NCBI RefSeq assembly: GCF_014643375.1
Contig: NZ_BMJJ01000012.1
Coordinates: forward strand, 1 to 64,000
Reading direction: 5' to 3'
Source: Aureimonas glaciei
Lineage (GTDB): Bacteria; Pseudomonadota; Alphaproteobacteria; Rhizobiales; Rhizobiaceae
Length of the DNA stretch: 64,000 bases
Within the stretch, counting starts at the first letter, position 1; the number at the start of each line of letters is the position of its first letter. Made by a program: the position numbers and the translations under genes. Positions 8,928 to 18,839 of the stretch are shown in pieces. The notes under the pieces were generated by a model. That model was not told the DNA's origin, made no database searches, and saw only the letters and a list, made by a program, of their open reading frames with translations.

Positions 8928-11021
8928 TCAGTTCCACATACGGTACTGAGAGTTCGAAGTCGCGCCGAGGCCGAACCGGGTATCCTTGGTAGACCGCTTC
9001 TTGTCCTGCTCCTTAAAAACCTGGCGCGCCTGATCCCAGCGGCCGAGCTTGTGATTGGCCCATCCGCGCAGGATCTGCGCGCCATACTCCTTGCCGCGCC
9101 GCGCCTCGCGCTTGTCGAGAACCGCGAGCGCCCCTTGATAGTCGCCGGACTTGAACAGACGGTTCGCCTCCGCCATCAGACGGTCACCACCACCCGAGCG
9201 CGCGCCGTGCTTGGCGGGTCGGTTGCCGCCTTTCGCGGTCGTCGTCTGGGCCTGACGGGTCGAGCGGCTGACCGCCGCCGTCGGCGGCACGTAGTCCTTG
9301 AAGTCGGCGAGAGCGGGAAAGTCCTTTTGGAACCGCTTCTGGACGTCCTTCAGAGCCGCATTCTGCTTCAGCCGCGTCGCGACCACAGCAAGGCCGACGA
9401 CACCCTCCTCCGTCGGCTTCCACTTCACCGACCGCGCAAACCACTCCTGCGCGTCCGGAAACTCCTCCTCATGAATGAGCCGCCAGCCAATCGCCTGGGC
9501 GCCCAGTGGCGATTTTGCTTCCGTGACGACCTGCTGGAAACGATCCATGAGACCGCTGTCGACGGGGTTCGAGGCTTCGTCCGCGGTCAATTCGTCGGCG
9601 ACCATCTCGATGTAGATCTTGGCAAGGTCGGGCGACAAGCGGTGGCTTCGATAGGCAAAGGTCTCGGCCTCGGCGATCTTGTCGTCGTTGCGCAGCGACA
9701 GCACATAGCCTTCGGTGAGCTTCGCGTCGCCGCCAGCCTCGATGCCGGCCCGGAACCACTCGGCCGCGCGCGACCAGTTCTGCTGACCGAAGAAGTACCA
9801 GCCGACCAGACCCATGTCGCTTGCGGAGCGGGAACTGCGAACGAAATTGGCGTAAGCAGTCAGTTCTTCGACGGGCGGCAACTGGGACGACGTTCCCGAG
9901 GCGACGTCGGCCATCTGCTGGCGCAGCCGGTCGAAGCGCAGGTCGTCGAATTCGCCCTGGCCGTTCGGCAGGGTGCGGCCGTACGAGACGAGCGCCTCGG
10001 TGCCCTTGGGTGGCAGCAGCGCATTGGCCTTCTGAAAGGTTGCAAGGCGCTCCTCCGGCTTGTCGCAATGGGACAGGACATAGGCGTAGAGGTCGAAGAC
10101 CTGCGCCATGTTGCCGGTGCGGGCAAAGCCTTCGCCGACATTCCACAGGACGTCCATGCTGGCGCAGACCAGGAGGCCGGAGCGCGCTTGCGCCGAGGCG
10201 ATCACGCCCTGCCAGTTGCCGGCGGTGGCGGCCGCGTTGACCTTCTGCCGGGCCTCGCCGTCGTCCAGCTTCGTCACCAGGTCCTCGGACGGCGCCCAGT
10301 TCGGCTTGGTCGCCCTGATCGCGTCGATGGCGCGGCGGACGGCGGCGTAGTCGCCTTTGGCGTAGAGGTCCCACAGCGGCTGCTCGTCGGCAGTGCTGCG
10401 CGGTGCGAACAGGTCGCTCGGCGGCAGCCAGTTCGGATACAGCGTCTTCAGCCGGCGGATTTCGGCGCCGACGCGAACGAGGTCGCGCTGCGAGGCGTAG
10501 TAGCGCAGAGCCGACTCGTCCGTCTTGTTGGTCGCGATGGGTGTCGTCGCCTGTGCCTCGGCGAGGCCGGGATCGAAAGCACCCTGCGCGGCGCCGGAGG
10601 GCGCGGGTGTGGCTGAAGGAGCGGCGAAAGGGTTGGCCGCGGGAGCCGCGGCTGCCACCGGCGCCGGCGCCGGCGCGGCGATGACGAAGCTGGGCGCCGG
10701 GGAAGCGACGGCGGGGGAGAAGGTCGGCGCAGGCGAGGCGCTGGCAGGCGGCGCAGGGAAGTCCGCCGGTGGAGCGGCCAAGGTGCCCGCCGGCGATCCG
10801 AAGGCAAGGGCCTCGGCCTGTGCCTGCAGCATCGCCGGGGTCGGGGACGGGCTGGCCGCGGCGGAGAGGTTCGTCGCCGCCGGCGCCGCAAAGGGATCGT
10901 CGAGCTGACCCGCTGGCGCGCCTTGCTGGGGCTGGTTGAAAAGGACGGACTGCTGCGCATCGGCGACCGTGATGCTGACAAGGGTGATGGACGCCAGAAG
11001 CAGGGACTTTTTCAAAGACAT
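8928..11021 (-). CDS. Periplasmic TPR protein of the cellulose operon (BcsC-like, without a visible outer-membrane barrel)
   Basis: A 697-residue protein with a typical signal peptide (KKSLLLASITLVSITVADA), then about 130 residues of Ala/Pro-rich linker, and helical repeats of TPR character from about residue 165 to the end. GAGAGG lies eight bases before the start. In classical systems BcsC combines periplasmic TPRs with a C-terminal outer-membrane beta-barrel that exports cellulose. Here the C-terminus ends in a short Arg/Lys-rich TPR-like segment and RLGLGATSNSQYRMWN, with no long amphipathic beta region, so the exporting pore must come from elsewhere or be unnecessary. It starts ten bases inside bcsZ, as the last gene of the operon. 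Confidence 0.7.
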   Translation of the reverse strand: MSLKKSLLLASITLVSITVADAQQSVLFNQPQQGAPAGQLDDPFAAPAATNLSAAASPSPTPAMLQAQAEALAFGSPAGTLAAPPADFPAPPASASPAPTFSPAVASPAPSFVIAAPAPAPVAAAAPAANPFAAPSATPAPSGAAQGAFDPGLAEAQATTPIATNKTDESALRYYASQRDLVRVGAEIRRLKTLYPNWLPPSDLFAPRSTADEQPLWDLYAKGDYAAVRRAIDAIRATKPNWAPSEDLVTKLDDGEARQKVNAAATAGNWQGVIASAQARSGLLVCASMDVLWNVGEGFARTGNMAQVFDLYAYVLSHCDKPEERLATFQKANALLPPKGTEALVSYGRTLPNGQGEFDDLRFDRLRQQMADVASGTSSQLPPVEELTAYANFVRSSRSASDMGLVGWYFFGQQNWSRAAEWFRAGIEAGGDAKLTEGYVLSLRNDDKIAEAETFAYRSHRLSPDLAKIYIEMVADELTADEASNPVDSGLMDRFQQVVTEAKSPLGAQAIGWRLIHEEEFPDAQEWFARSVKWKPTEEGVVGLAVVATRLKQNAALKDVQKRFQKDFPALADFKDYVPPTAAVSRSTRQAQTTTAKGGNRPAKHGARSGGGDRLMAEANRLFKSGDYQGALAVLDKREARRGKEYGAQILRGWANHKLGRWDQARQVFKEQDKKRSTKDTRFGLGATSNSQYRMWN

Positions 11022-12103
11022 TGCGGGTACCTCTCAGAAAGCGCCATCAGACTCAGGATGTGCAAGGTGCTGGGGTAATAGGTGGTCGGCTCAAAATTCT
11101 TTGCCGCGGCGACCATCTCGACTCGCTGCAGGCTGCACTGGAGGAGGTCGTCGAGGGCGAGATAGCCCGGTCCAACCATTTCGTTGATCGTGGTGCCGCC
11201 GTCGACCTCCACCACCCGCGGCACCAGGGGGCCATCCTTTCGCCAGGCATCGGCGAACGGCGCCAGCAGATCGGCATGGTCGTCCGAATACCAGGCGAGA
11301 TAAAGCGGAATGCGAACCGCGTTGTAGCCATAGTGCCGCGGAAAGTTCTGCGCCGGCCGAATGCCGTCCGCGCCGAATCCGATCCAGTCCGTCGGCAGCA
11401 TCTCCGGCCCGAAGCGGGCCGCCTTGATCAATTGAAGGCCGCTGTCGATGAGCCCGGCCTTGGCGAGCTTTGGGGAGATGACCTCCAGTTCGGCGATCGC
11501 CGGCAGCACCCAGTAGGACAGGTTCACCACCGGCGCATCCGGCTGGGACGGCGCGTCGAAGCCGGTGACCGCCGGCAAAAGGCCGCGGCCATAGGGGCTG
11601 TCGGCCAGCGCTAGTTCGGCGAGGCCATCGACGATGCCGCGGGCCTTGGCCTTGTAGTCGCTGACCAACCATTTGCTGCCGGCGCGCAGCAGCGCCCAGG
11701 CGATCAGCAAATCGCCATCGGTCGCGTCGTTCAGGTCGGTCACGTGCGGCGTGGCCTTCGGGTCCCATCGCCAGGCCGCCAGCCCGTCGTCGCGGATGAA
11801 AAGCTCCTGCCGTGTCCAGGCCCAGATCTGCTCGAAGGAGCGGCGATCATCCGCCGCCACGGCCAGAAGCATCCCGTAGCCCTGGCCCTCGCTGTGGCTG
11901 ATCATGCCGTTGTCGTCGTCGGTCACCCTTCCTTCGGCGGTGACGAACCGGGCGCGGTAGAGCTCCCACGATCCGACGACGTAGTCGCTCGGCAGGATCC
12001 TGCCGGCACTGTCCCCAGCAGCCCGGGCGGGCTGCGGCAGCAGCGCGCCGACGGCGACGAGCAGGGCGAGCGCCGATACCGCGAGGGTAGACAGGCGGCT
12101 CAT
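11012..12103 (-). CDS. bcsZ: Periplasmic endo-1,4-beta-glucanase, glycoside hydrolase family 8 (BcsZ)
   Basis: A 363-residue GH8 cellulase with an N-terminal signal peptide ending near ARAAG. Family marks include SEGQGYGMLLAV near residue 70, in which Glu is the usual catalytic acid, WRWDP, NDATDGDLLIAWAL with the catalytic Asp, and the later YNAVRIPLYLAW. BcsZ trims or edits nascent beta-1,4-glucan in the periplasm and is needed for proper cellulose export in many bacteria. Its start overlaps the bcsB stop by four bases and its end overlaps the TPR gene, so the three are translationally coupled. Confidence 0.9.
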   Translation of the reverse strand: MSRLSTLAVSALALLVAVGALLPQPARAAGDSAGRILPSDYVVGSWELYRARFVTAEGRVTDDDNGMISHSEGQGYGMLLAVAADDRRSFEQIWAWTRQELFIRDDGLAAWRWDPKATPHVTDLNDATDGDLLIAWALLRAGSKWLVSDYKAKARGIVDGLAELALADSPYGRGLLPAVTGFDAPSQPDAPVVNLSYWVLPAIAELEVISPKLAKAGLIDSGLQLIKAARFGPEMLPTDWIGFGADGIRPAQNFPRHYGYNAVRIPLYLAWYSDDHADLLAPFADAWRKDGPLVPRVVEVDGGTTINEMVGPGYLALDDLLQCSLQRVEMVAAAKNFEPTTYYPSTLHILSLMALSERYPQCL

Positions 12104-14493
12104 GGGCGACGCTCGCCGATGCTTCTGACGAAGAGGTAGGTCGTCGCCCCCAGCAGCAGGCAGATGGCCAGAAGGCCCGTCACGTAGCTCTGCGTGTGGC
12201 GGGAAAACCAGCCGGCGACAACGAGGCGCAGATTGCCGAGCGAGCGGGGCTGCGTCTCGAACAGCCGCTCCTCGGCCGCCGGGCGGCTTTCCATCGCGCC
12301 GGCGTCGCCGCGCATGCTGGTGAAGCCGCCGCCGATCGCATTCCAGCGGCTCGTCGTGGTCAGCATGGCGACGCTCTTGGCCAGCGCCGGTGCGTCGCTG
12401 GCGGCGACGATCGTCCAGGCCGCGCCCTCGGCTTCCGGAGCCGGTCCCTGTGCGATGACGAGGGAGGCATCGCTGGCGGGGCGGTAGGCCATCGCCGGGT
12501 CGAAATCGTCGTCACCGGCCCACTGCGAAAGGCCGGCAAAGGCCAAAGCCCGGTCGCCGAGATCCGCGCCGAGGGTCTTCAGACGTGTTGCGAGATCCAC
12601 CGGCTCGGCAAAGCTCGACACGAAGCTCTGGAAGCCGGAAACCGCGGCCGTTGCACCGCGCGCTGCGGCTTCTGCAATGCCTTGGTCGCCGGTGTCCGTC
12701 TCGAAGGCCTTTTTCCAGTCTTCGCTCAAGTCGGCGGCCGCCGCATCGCGGACCAGAAGGCCCGAGGTCTGTCCGCTGCCGAAGCCGGTTTCGGGTGAGG
12801 CAAGACGGGCGGCTGCCAGAAGCTCCTGGGGAAGCTGGGTATAGGTTCCAAAGCCGATCAGGTCGCCGGTCTCCTCGTGCGGCATCGTTGTCTGGAAATG
12901 CAGGTCGGCCGGCCGACCGACCGACCAGGCGAGCTTGGCAAGGAAGCTGCCGGCGACGTCGAGATGCGCGGGGTCGAGCGCCCCGACGACGACCGAAAGG
13001 TCTCGCTGGCTGCCGCCATTGGCCCCGCCGCCGCCGCCCGTCATGGCGGCCAGTTCCGGCAGATGGCCGACCCGCGCAAACGGCGGGATCTTCAGCGTCG
13101 AGGTATCCGATATGAACAGTCGGACAGGGGGATTAGCCTGGACTGCGGGATCGCAGGCCGCATCGCTGTCGCTGGGCAGATTGGCCTCGAAGCTGAGGAT
13201 GTTCTTGCCGGGTTGAAGGGCGCTCAGCGGCAGACGAAGTTTCTGGTTGTCGATCAGGCCACGTCGGCTCGAGTGGAGCTTGATGGTCGACACGACCCTG
13301 CCGTTGGCGCGCACGACGAGCTGCGCCCCGTCCGATAGCCGAGCGGTATAGCCGGCGTTCAAGGCCAGCTCACCGTCGGCATAGTCGGCGGGATAGAAAT
13401 CGGCGGGGAGCTGAAAGGCGACCTGCTCAGTATAGAAGCGGCCGGTGAACTGGCGCGTCTGCATGCCGAGCGCAGCCAGGCTGATGCTCTGGCCGCCGGC
13501 CAAAGCGCGGCCCTTCGCCTCGGCGAGGGCGCGCTGGCCGGAGGCGGTCCCGGCCGGACGATGCTTAACCGCGGCCGCCGACAACTGCTGCAGGCTCTGC
13601 TCGAGGTCTTCGACGGTCGTGCCGCTGACGATCAGTCGCGGCGCCCGTCCTATCGCGCCCGGTTCGAAAGTGACTGAGGGAATGGGCGTGTTGCCGGCCA
13701 GCCGGCTCGGATTGCCGCCGGCAAGCGTGGACTGGGTGCCGACGACAACCTCGATGGCCGCCGGGTCGGCCGGCTTGGCGAACGTCACCTGCGGATTGCT
13801 GAATTCTCCGAGGAGGACCGCGGACTGGACCGCGCTCATCGTCCTGTCGACGTCCGCCGGCGAGGCTCCGGCAGGCAAGAAGGCATGAATGGTGGTCACG
13901 CCGTCGGTGGAGCGGCGCGCAAGGGCCGGCATGTCCTCAAGCGCGGTGACCGCCGTCATGCCGCCATCGAAGAACAGGCCGCTGCGTTTGGGATCGATCG
14001 TCGTCCACAATTCGTAGGTTCCGGCCCGTGAACAGTCGACTCGGTGGTGCTGGTCGACGGCGATCCGAATCTGGTTGAAACCCGGCTGCAAGGTGCCGGG
14101 TGCCAGGTCGATCGACAGCGCCTGTTCGCCGGTGCCGAGCGTCGCTGTGCCGACTGGGAGGTCGTTGACGAAGACGCGCAGGCTCGATGATTCCGGCATG
14201 ATCGAGACGGCGCTCTGCAGCCACAGGACCAGTCTGCTCGTCCGCGTGGTCTCCACCGGCAGCACGTATAGCGCGAACTGGCGCGCGCCGCTTTCGCCTG
14301 AAAAGCTCAACTGCTCAGCCGTGGCCGGCAGCGGCGCCAGCCGGCCCGCCTCCGTCGCGGGGGATATGGCGCGCGCGGTGCCGCCGATGGCGAAGGCGGC
14401 TGCGGTCTGCTGCGCGGTCGCCGCGGCGGTTGTGACGGCGATGGCGGACAAGCCGGCAAGAGCGGCACAGGCAAGGGATCGATAGAGGGTCAT
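12100..14493 (-). CDS. bcsB: Cellulose synthase regulatory/periplasmic subunit BcsB
   Basis: A 797-residue protein with a signal peptide at the N-terminus, a long periplasmic region with alternating jellyroll-like carbohydrate-binding and ferredoxin-like domains, and one C-terminal membrane anchor (SYVTGLLAICLLLGATTYLFV). This is the standard architecture of BcsB, which binds BcsA through its terminal helix and guides the glucan through the periplasm. GGAG lies seven bases before the ATG. The gap to bcsA is only 14 bases. Nothing is visibly truncated. Confidence 0.9.
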   Translation of the reverse strand: MTLYRSLACAALAGLSAIAVTTAAATAQQTAAAFAIGGTARAISPATEAGRLAPLPATAEQLSFSGESGARQFALYVLPVETTRTSRLVLWLQSAVSIMPESSSLRVFVNDLPVGTATLGTGEQALSIDLAPGTLQPGFNQIRIAVDQHHRVDCSRAGTYELWTTIDPKRSGLFFDGGMTAVTALEDMPALARRSTDGVTTIHAFLPAGASPADVDRTMSAVQSAVLLGEFSNPQVTFAKPADPAAIEVVVGTQSTLAGGNPSRLAGNTPIPSVTFEPGAIGRAPRLIVSGTTVEDLEQSLQQLSAAAVKHRPAGTASGQRALAEAKGRALAGGQSISLAALGMQTRQFTGRFYTEQVAFQLPADFYPADYADGELALNAGYTARLSDGAQLVVRANGRVVSTIKLHSSRRGLIDNQKLRLPLSALQPGKNILSFEANLPSDSDAACDPAVQANPPVRLFISDTSTLKIPPFARVGHLPELAAMTGGGGGANGGSQRDLSVVVGALDPAHLDVAGSFLAKLAWSVGRPADLHFQTTMPHEETGDLIGFGTYTQLPQELLAAARLASPETGFGSGQTSGLLVRDAAAADLSEDWKKAFETDTGDQGIAEAAARGATAAVSGFQSFVSSFAEPVDLATRLKTLGADLGDRALAFAGLSQWAGDDDFDPAMAYRPASDASLVIAQGPAPEAEGAAWTIVAASDAPALAKSVAMLTTTSRWNAIGGGFTSMRGDAGAMESRPAAEERLFETQPRSLGNLRLVVAGWFSRHTQSYVTGLLAICLLLGATTYLFVRSIGERRP

Positions 14494-14507
14494 CGGTGCG
14501 CTCCGGG

Positions 14508-16727
14508 TCAGACGGTTGGGCTTGCGGGCAGCGGCTGCCCATCGGCGCTGGCGATACGGGGCTGGACAGCCTGGCCCTCCGCCGGCTTGTCACGGTCGAA
14601 GACGAGGTGATGCAGCGCCACGAACGGATGCCGGATGCTCCAGCGCAGGAAGCCGGCGGTGCCCGAGGCGATCCCGTGGCGCTTCTGCCGGGCGGACCGC
14701 TTCGACCGCATCGGATCAATGTCGGCCAACATCAGTTCGGCGATCAGCGGGTAGTGCTGGGTGGTGGCATGGAAGCGCAGCCCGAGGACGAGGTCGCCTC
14801 CCTCGGCAACGATGTTGGCGGTGACCGGGATCGAGCCGAGGCGTGTCTTGCCGTCGGTGGCGATCACCGACAGGCGTCCCGAGGAGGAGGGGCCGAGCGT
14901 CGGCAGTTCCCGGAGCGGTGAAACCTTGGCGCCGCCGAGCGAGATGTCGTTCACGCAGACCGGGATGACGTCCCCGTCGATGACAAGTTCCGCATCGCGA
15001 AGGCATGCAACGCGGGGCGCCGTCCGGCGTTCCCGTTGTTCCGTGACGACGCCCAGCGCCGCGCAGGCGACGATCAGGTTGAGGACGTTCCAGGCGCCGA
15101 CGACGAGGAGCAGGCCGCCGACTTCCGGCTCGGTGTTGTAGCGATAGATCGAGATGCCGAAGGCGACCAGCAGCACGCCGACGATGACGAAGTAGGGCCA
15201 GGCCAGTTCCGACAGCCGGTTCTGCTGGAGCGTCTCGCCCTTGGCCGTGACGTTGAAGGTCGGCCGGCGGGGGTTGACGAGGACGCTAATGATCGCCCGC
15301 ACCAGATAGACCGACTGGACATACTCGTAGAGGTCGGAAATCCAGGGCCAGCGGACCTGTCCGTACAGGTAGTTGCGCAGGAGCTCGCTGATGACGAGAT
15401 AAGTGATCGTGTAGGCGGTGAATTCTTGCACCGAAGCATCATAGATCTTCAGGTTGAAGACGATGAACAGCAAGGGCGCGATCATGAAGATCAGGCGCAT
15501 GAAGGGGAAGAACCAGAACAGCGCGCTGGAGAGGTAGCAGACCCGCTGGGCGAAGGTCAGGCCGGGACGCATCAGCGGGTTCTTCAGCAGCAGGATCTGG
15601 ATCATGCCGCGGCACCAGCGCGACCGCTGGCCGATGAAGCTGGCGAAGGTGTCGGGCTGCAGGCCTGAGATCATCGGCCGATCGACATACAGGCTCTTCC
15701 AACCGCGCGAGTGCAGTTCCAGCGCGGTCTCGCAGTCTTCGGTGATGGTCACGCCGGAAAACCCGTCGACCTGCTCCAGCGCCGCGCGTCGCAGCACGGC
15801 AGCGGAACCGCAGAAGAAGGCGGCGTTCCACTTGTCGAGCCCTTTCTGGATGGTGCCGTAGAACATCTCGTTCTCCGATGGCATCCTGTCGAAGGTTCCG
15901 AGATTGCGTTCCAACGGATCGGGATTGGAGAAGAAGTGCGGCGTCTGAACCAGGAAGAGCTTTGACTGTTCAACGAAATGCCCGACCGTCTCGCGCAGGA
16001 ACTCGCGGGCCGGCGCGTGGTCGGCGTCGAAGACGACAATCAGCTCGCCGTCCGTGCCGACAAGTCCTGCATTGAGATTGCCGGCCTTGGCCCGAACGTT
16101 GGCGATGCGGGTGCGGTAGGTCACGCCGAGCTCGAGGCAGAGGAGCTTCAGCTCCTCGTGCCGGCGCAGCGCCAGACTGGAAGTTTTCGGATCGCGGGAG
16201 TGGCGCTTCTCGTCCGTGCCGCCGTCATCAAGTAGATAGACCCGCAGCTTGTCCGCGGGATAGTCCATCGCCTTGGCTGACGCGAGCGTCAGGGCGAGGA
16301 TCTCCGCCGATTCATTGTAGGACGGGACGAATACGTCGACCGTTGGCAGCTCGTCGCCCGGATACTGCCTGGCGCGCTTGCGCTCGATCGGGTCCGCCAC
16401 CACGAACAGGCTCATTGCCAGCATGAGGAGGCAGTACATCTCGGCACCATAGAGGACGATCGCCGGAACAAAGCTAACCATATCCTCCGGGGAAGGCAGC
16501 GTCGATGTCGTTCTCCAGTAGGCATAGCGGAGTACAACGGCGGTCGCCGTTGCCAAAAAGACGTATCTCCATACCCCTCTGAGACGAAGGACGTATATCG
16601 CAAGGCATAGCGCGATAGCCGTCAGCGACAGGTGCATCTGAGTGTCCACGCTAATGGGCTGAGCAATGAGCAAAATACTTATAGTCGCGGAAACAATCCA
16701 CAGGGCGGACGTCATAAGGGCGCGCAT
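14508..16727 (-). CDS. bcsA: UDP-forming cellulose synthase catalytic subunit BcsA
   Basis: A 739-residue GT2 enzyme that polymerises UDP-glucose to beta-1,4-glucan. Four hydrophobic helices come first, then the catalytic domain with LLDDGG, FDADHAP, the TED catalytic base motif (TEDCET) and QRSRWCRGM (the Q-x-x-RW motif that holds the acceptor), then more helices and a C-terminal PilZ domain. The PilZ c-di-GMP-binding residues are visible: an RRTAPR arginine cluster and DISLGG about 30 residues later. The enzyme should therefore be activated by c-di-GMP. AGGAG sits eight bases before the start at 16727. It is the first gene of the bcsA-bcsB-bcsZ-TPR operon; no bcsQ-, bcsN- or celD/E-like genes are seen. 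Confidence 0.95.
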   Translation of the reverse strand: MRALMTSALWIVSATISILLIAQPISVDTQMHLSLTAIALCLAIYVLRLRGVWRYVFLATATAVVLRYAYWRTTSTLPSPEDMVSFVPAIVLYGAEMYCLLMLAMSLFVVADPIERKRARQYPGDELPTVDVFVPSYNESAEILALTLASAKAMDYPADKLRVYLLDDGGTDEKRHSRDPKTSSLALRRHEELKLLCLELGVTYRTRIANVRAKAGNLNAGLVGTDGELIVVFDADHAPAREFLRETVGHFVEQSKLFLVQTPHFFSNPDPLERNLGTFDRMPSENEMFYGTIQKGLDKWNAAFFCGSAAVLRRAALEQVDGFSGVTITEDCETALELHSRGWKSLYVDRPMISGLQPDTFASFIGQRSRWCRGMIQILLLKNPLMRPGLTFAQRVCYLSSALFWFFPFMRLIFMIAPLLFIVFNLKIYDASVQEFTAYTITYLVISELLRNYLYGQVRWPWISDLYEYVQSVYLVRAIISVLVNPRRPTFNVTAKGETLQQNRLSELAWPYFVIVGVLLVAFGISIYRYNTEPEVGGLLLVVGAWNVLNLIVACAALGVVTEQRERRTAPRVACLRDAELVIDGDVIPVCVNDISLGGAKVSPLRELPTLGPSSSGRLSVIATDGKTRLGSIPVTANIVAEGGDLVLGLRFHATTQHYPLIAELMLADIDPMRSKRSARQKRHGIASGTAGFLRWSIRHPFVALHHLVFDRDKPAEGQAVQPRIASADGQPLPASPTV

Positions 16728-17320
16728 GCCATACTCCTAGGGATGAATATTCTGTATTTTATGTAAACATGAGGGGATGCGTTATATTGGTTCAGTGAAG
16801 CCATGAAAGGTGCACTGCAATCAATGGCAATCCGTGCCCAGACCCGAAATTGTCCGGAATCGTGATTAACTACCGGCGGCAAGTCTATTGCGATTGCTCA
16901 ATTTCGCTGAAGCTGTAAGCGAACTGATGAGAAAATAGGCAATCAAGTAAACATTCGTATTCATTACTATTCTGGCGAGACCAGAGATCGCTCTCTGCGC
17001 GAGATCTCTTCCCCGCGCGCGCTGAGCGAGAGCGGCACGTTCTTCACGAGTTCGCTCGGATGCACGTTCTCGCATCCGACGAGGGCGAGCAGCTCACTCG
17101 GCCGGCCATGCGCCCGCCCGTCGATCAGGCCGAAGCGGCGGGGTGCCTCGACGATGGAAAATTTGTCAGCGACCGTCATGTCCGAGATTGGCGGCGCAGG
17201 AGTGGCAATCCAACGCTAAGCAGGAAGCGGATTAACACTGATCGCGAGGGACGGCCTATGGCGGCTAGCCTTATGATAGGCACGCCCCAATGTGTCGATC
17301 AGCCAACCCGGCCGCTCACG
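16728..17320. promoter_or_regulatory. Long leader region upstream of bcsA
   Basis: The first 150 bases next to bcsA are notably AT-rich compared with the operon and should contain its promoter. I cannot assign -35/-10 boxes with confidence. A 70-residue minus-strand frame at 16967-17179 has no recognisable domain and no ribosome binding site. Confidence 0.35.
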
Positions 17321-17617
17321 CTACGTTTTCAGCGCGGCGTTGTCATCCTGGATCGCCGAACCCAGCAGCAGGAGCCGCCGTCCTTCCAGACGCATCTCGA
17401 ACTTTGAGAGATAGCGCGTATCGTTATAGAACAGGCCTTCCGCCCGGTCAGACTCGTTACCCATGTCGCCATAGGCATCCAGCACCGCGAAGGCGTTGTC
17501 CTGCTTTAAGGCGCGCAGCGACCGTTCCACCAGTGAGGTGTCGGCCGTGATGGCGTGCTCCGACGGATGATCGTCGCTCTCGAAACGATCTTGGGCGGGC
17601 CGCGAGGCGGAGTTCAT
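17321..17617 (-). pseudogene. Truncated N-terminus of a glycogen-debranching-type amylo-alpha-1,6-glucosidase
   Basis: The frame from ATG 17617 encodes 98 residues that look like the beginning of an amylo-alpha-1,6-glucosidase (N-terminal GDE domain): LKQDNAFAVLDAYGDM, then GLFYNDTRYLSKFEM and LLLLGSAIQDDNAAL. Complete proteins have roughly 700 residues, so only about one seventh is left, ending in Lys-Thr-stop where the sequence diverges. The sequence that follows in the same direction has no homologous continuation, which indicates a deletion or insertion breakpoint near 17320. A glycosyltransferase remnant lies just upstream, a common neighbour of this family. Confidence 0.7.
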
Positions 17618-17699
17618 CGGGCGTCTCCGGAAACGGGCATTGAGTATCTCGCTTCGACCGCGAAGGGCGGCATCCGGCCTTCCGGACGAAGGTGAACAG

Positions 17700-18035
17700 C
17701 GTGTTGGAAGAGAGATGGTCCGCCCATTCGCGTATCGATCAGGCTCACTCGCTCGCGAGCGAGCGAGCAAGGTCTTGTACAAGCTGCAATATTGTGCCGC
17801 CATATGCCCGACGGTGAACCTCGCCTCGAAACGGCGGCGCACCGTCTCCCGCGGCAGGTTGCCGATCCTGTGAACAGCATCCACCGCCATCCTCGATGGA
17901 AGAGACGAGGAAACCGGATCGGCCGTCGTCGACGACCTCGGGGACCGAGCCGGTCGGCCACGGCCAGAATGGCCGACAGGAAGTGTGCTGCTTGACGTCT
18001 GCCGCCCGGCGCACTTCGTTGAGAGGCTTGAGCAC
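17700..18035 (-). pseudogene. C-terminal remnant of a family 4 glycosyltransferase, frameshifted
   Basis: One minus-strand frame reads GSVPEVVDDGRSGFLVSSIEDG, the nucleotide-sugar-binding end of GT4 glycosyltransferases, and the adjacent frame continues as AVHRIGNLPRETVRRRF and TVGHMAAQY, the usual last helices. The switch falls near 17890-17910. The catalytic N-terminal two thirds are absent. It precedes the debranching-enzyme fragment, so both belong to one eroded carbohydrate locus. Confidence 0.65.
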
Positions 18036-18346
18036 ATGGCCGGCATGGGCACAGCTCAGAAATTATTCCCGTTGCCGCCGATAGGCAGAGCTAGGGAATA
18101 ATTCTGACGCTGCTGTGGGCCGAGAGCGGACGGTCGGCTCTCGGACAAGGCAATCAAAAAGATGCCATTCCGCATTCGACCACCAGAGATGCTCGGGTTG
18201 CAGTTCACCGTTCTGCTAACCAGACATCCCTCGTGCGATGCGGCACCCGGCGCGCCTGATCCTCGCTGATGGTCAGAGAGGGTCCAGCTGCCGCCTGCAC
18301 CTTCCCCTGGGAGCCTTCCCTCGCGCGGGAGGATCGGTCGCGTCCG

Positions 18347-18565
18347 TCAACGTGTTGAAATTGGGGCGTAACTGAAGCGGCTCCGTTCCTGGCGGGTCAG
18401 GTAAGCGTAGGTGCCCGTCGACCCAAGGAGGCCGATCGAGTCGACGCCCGCGTTGCACAACCAGTACACCAGCTGCGCGAGCATCTCGACGTCGACACGG
18501 CCGTTCTCGTCGGCAGGCGTGACTGGGAAGGCGGACAGACCTTGGAAGGGCGAAGCAAAGGTCAT
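18347..18565 (-). pseudogene. Truncated DapA-family (dihydrodipicolinate synthase-like) aldolase
   Basis: ATG 18565 has a good AGGAG site seven bases upstream, and the first 60 codons read as the N-terminal beta strands of a DapA-family TIM-barrel: FQGLSAFPVTPADENGRVD, then YWLCNAGVDSIGLLGSTGTY, ending in LTRQERSRF. Full proteins have about 290-300 residues; this one stops after 72, with the last residues unrelated to the family. The catalytic lysine region is missing. The intact start and ribosome binding site point to recent truncation. Confidence 0.7.
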
Positions 18566-18839
18566 GCTCGGCTCCTGAGGCACGATTAGCAGGAGATAAT
18601 CGGACGGATGCAGCATCTGGGAACAAAACGACCATCGCCCCGTCGATCCAGCGTCGAGCGCGACGCCATAGCCCCGAATCACCGGTGCACTTGGGAAGAG
18701 AACTGCCTAAGTGGAGAGGATCAAAACGCCGAGGGGAAGGAGGCAGCCTTCGTAGGCGACGGCCACCGTCCCAAGGGCGGCGTCGGGCTTAACCCTGAGC
18801 GACATGATCACAAGCCACCCGAGGACTAACTTGGGGTTC

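Noticed and set aside
9051-10616. A 521-codon open frame on the plus strand
   Set aside because: It is antisense to the cellulose-operon TPR gene, has no recognisable domain and is explained by the codon bias of the GC-rich gene.
16967-17179. A 70-codon minus-strand frame upstream of bcsA
   Set aside because: No ribosome binding site, no domain, and it lies where the bcs promoter region is expected.
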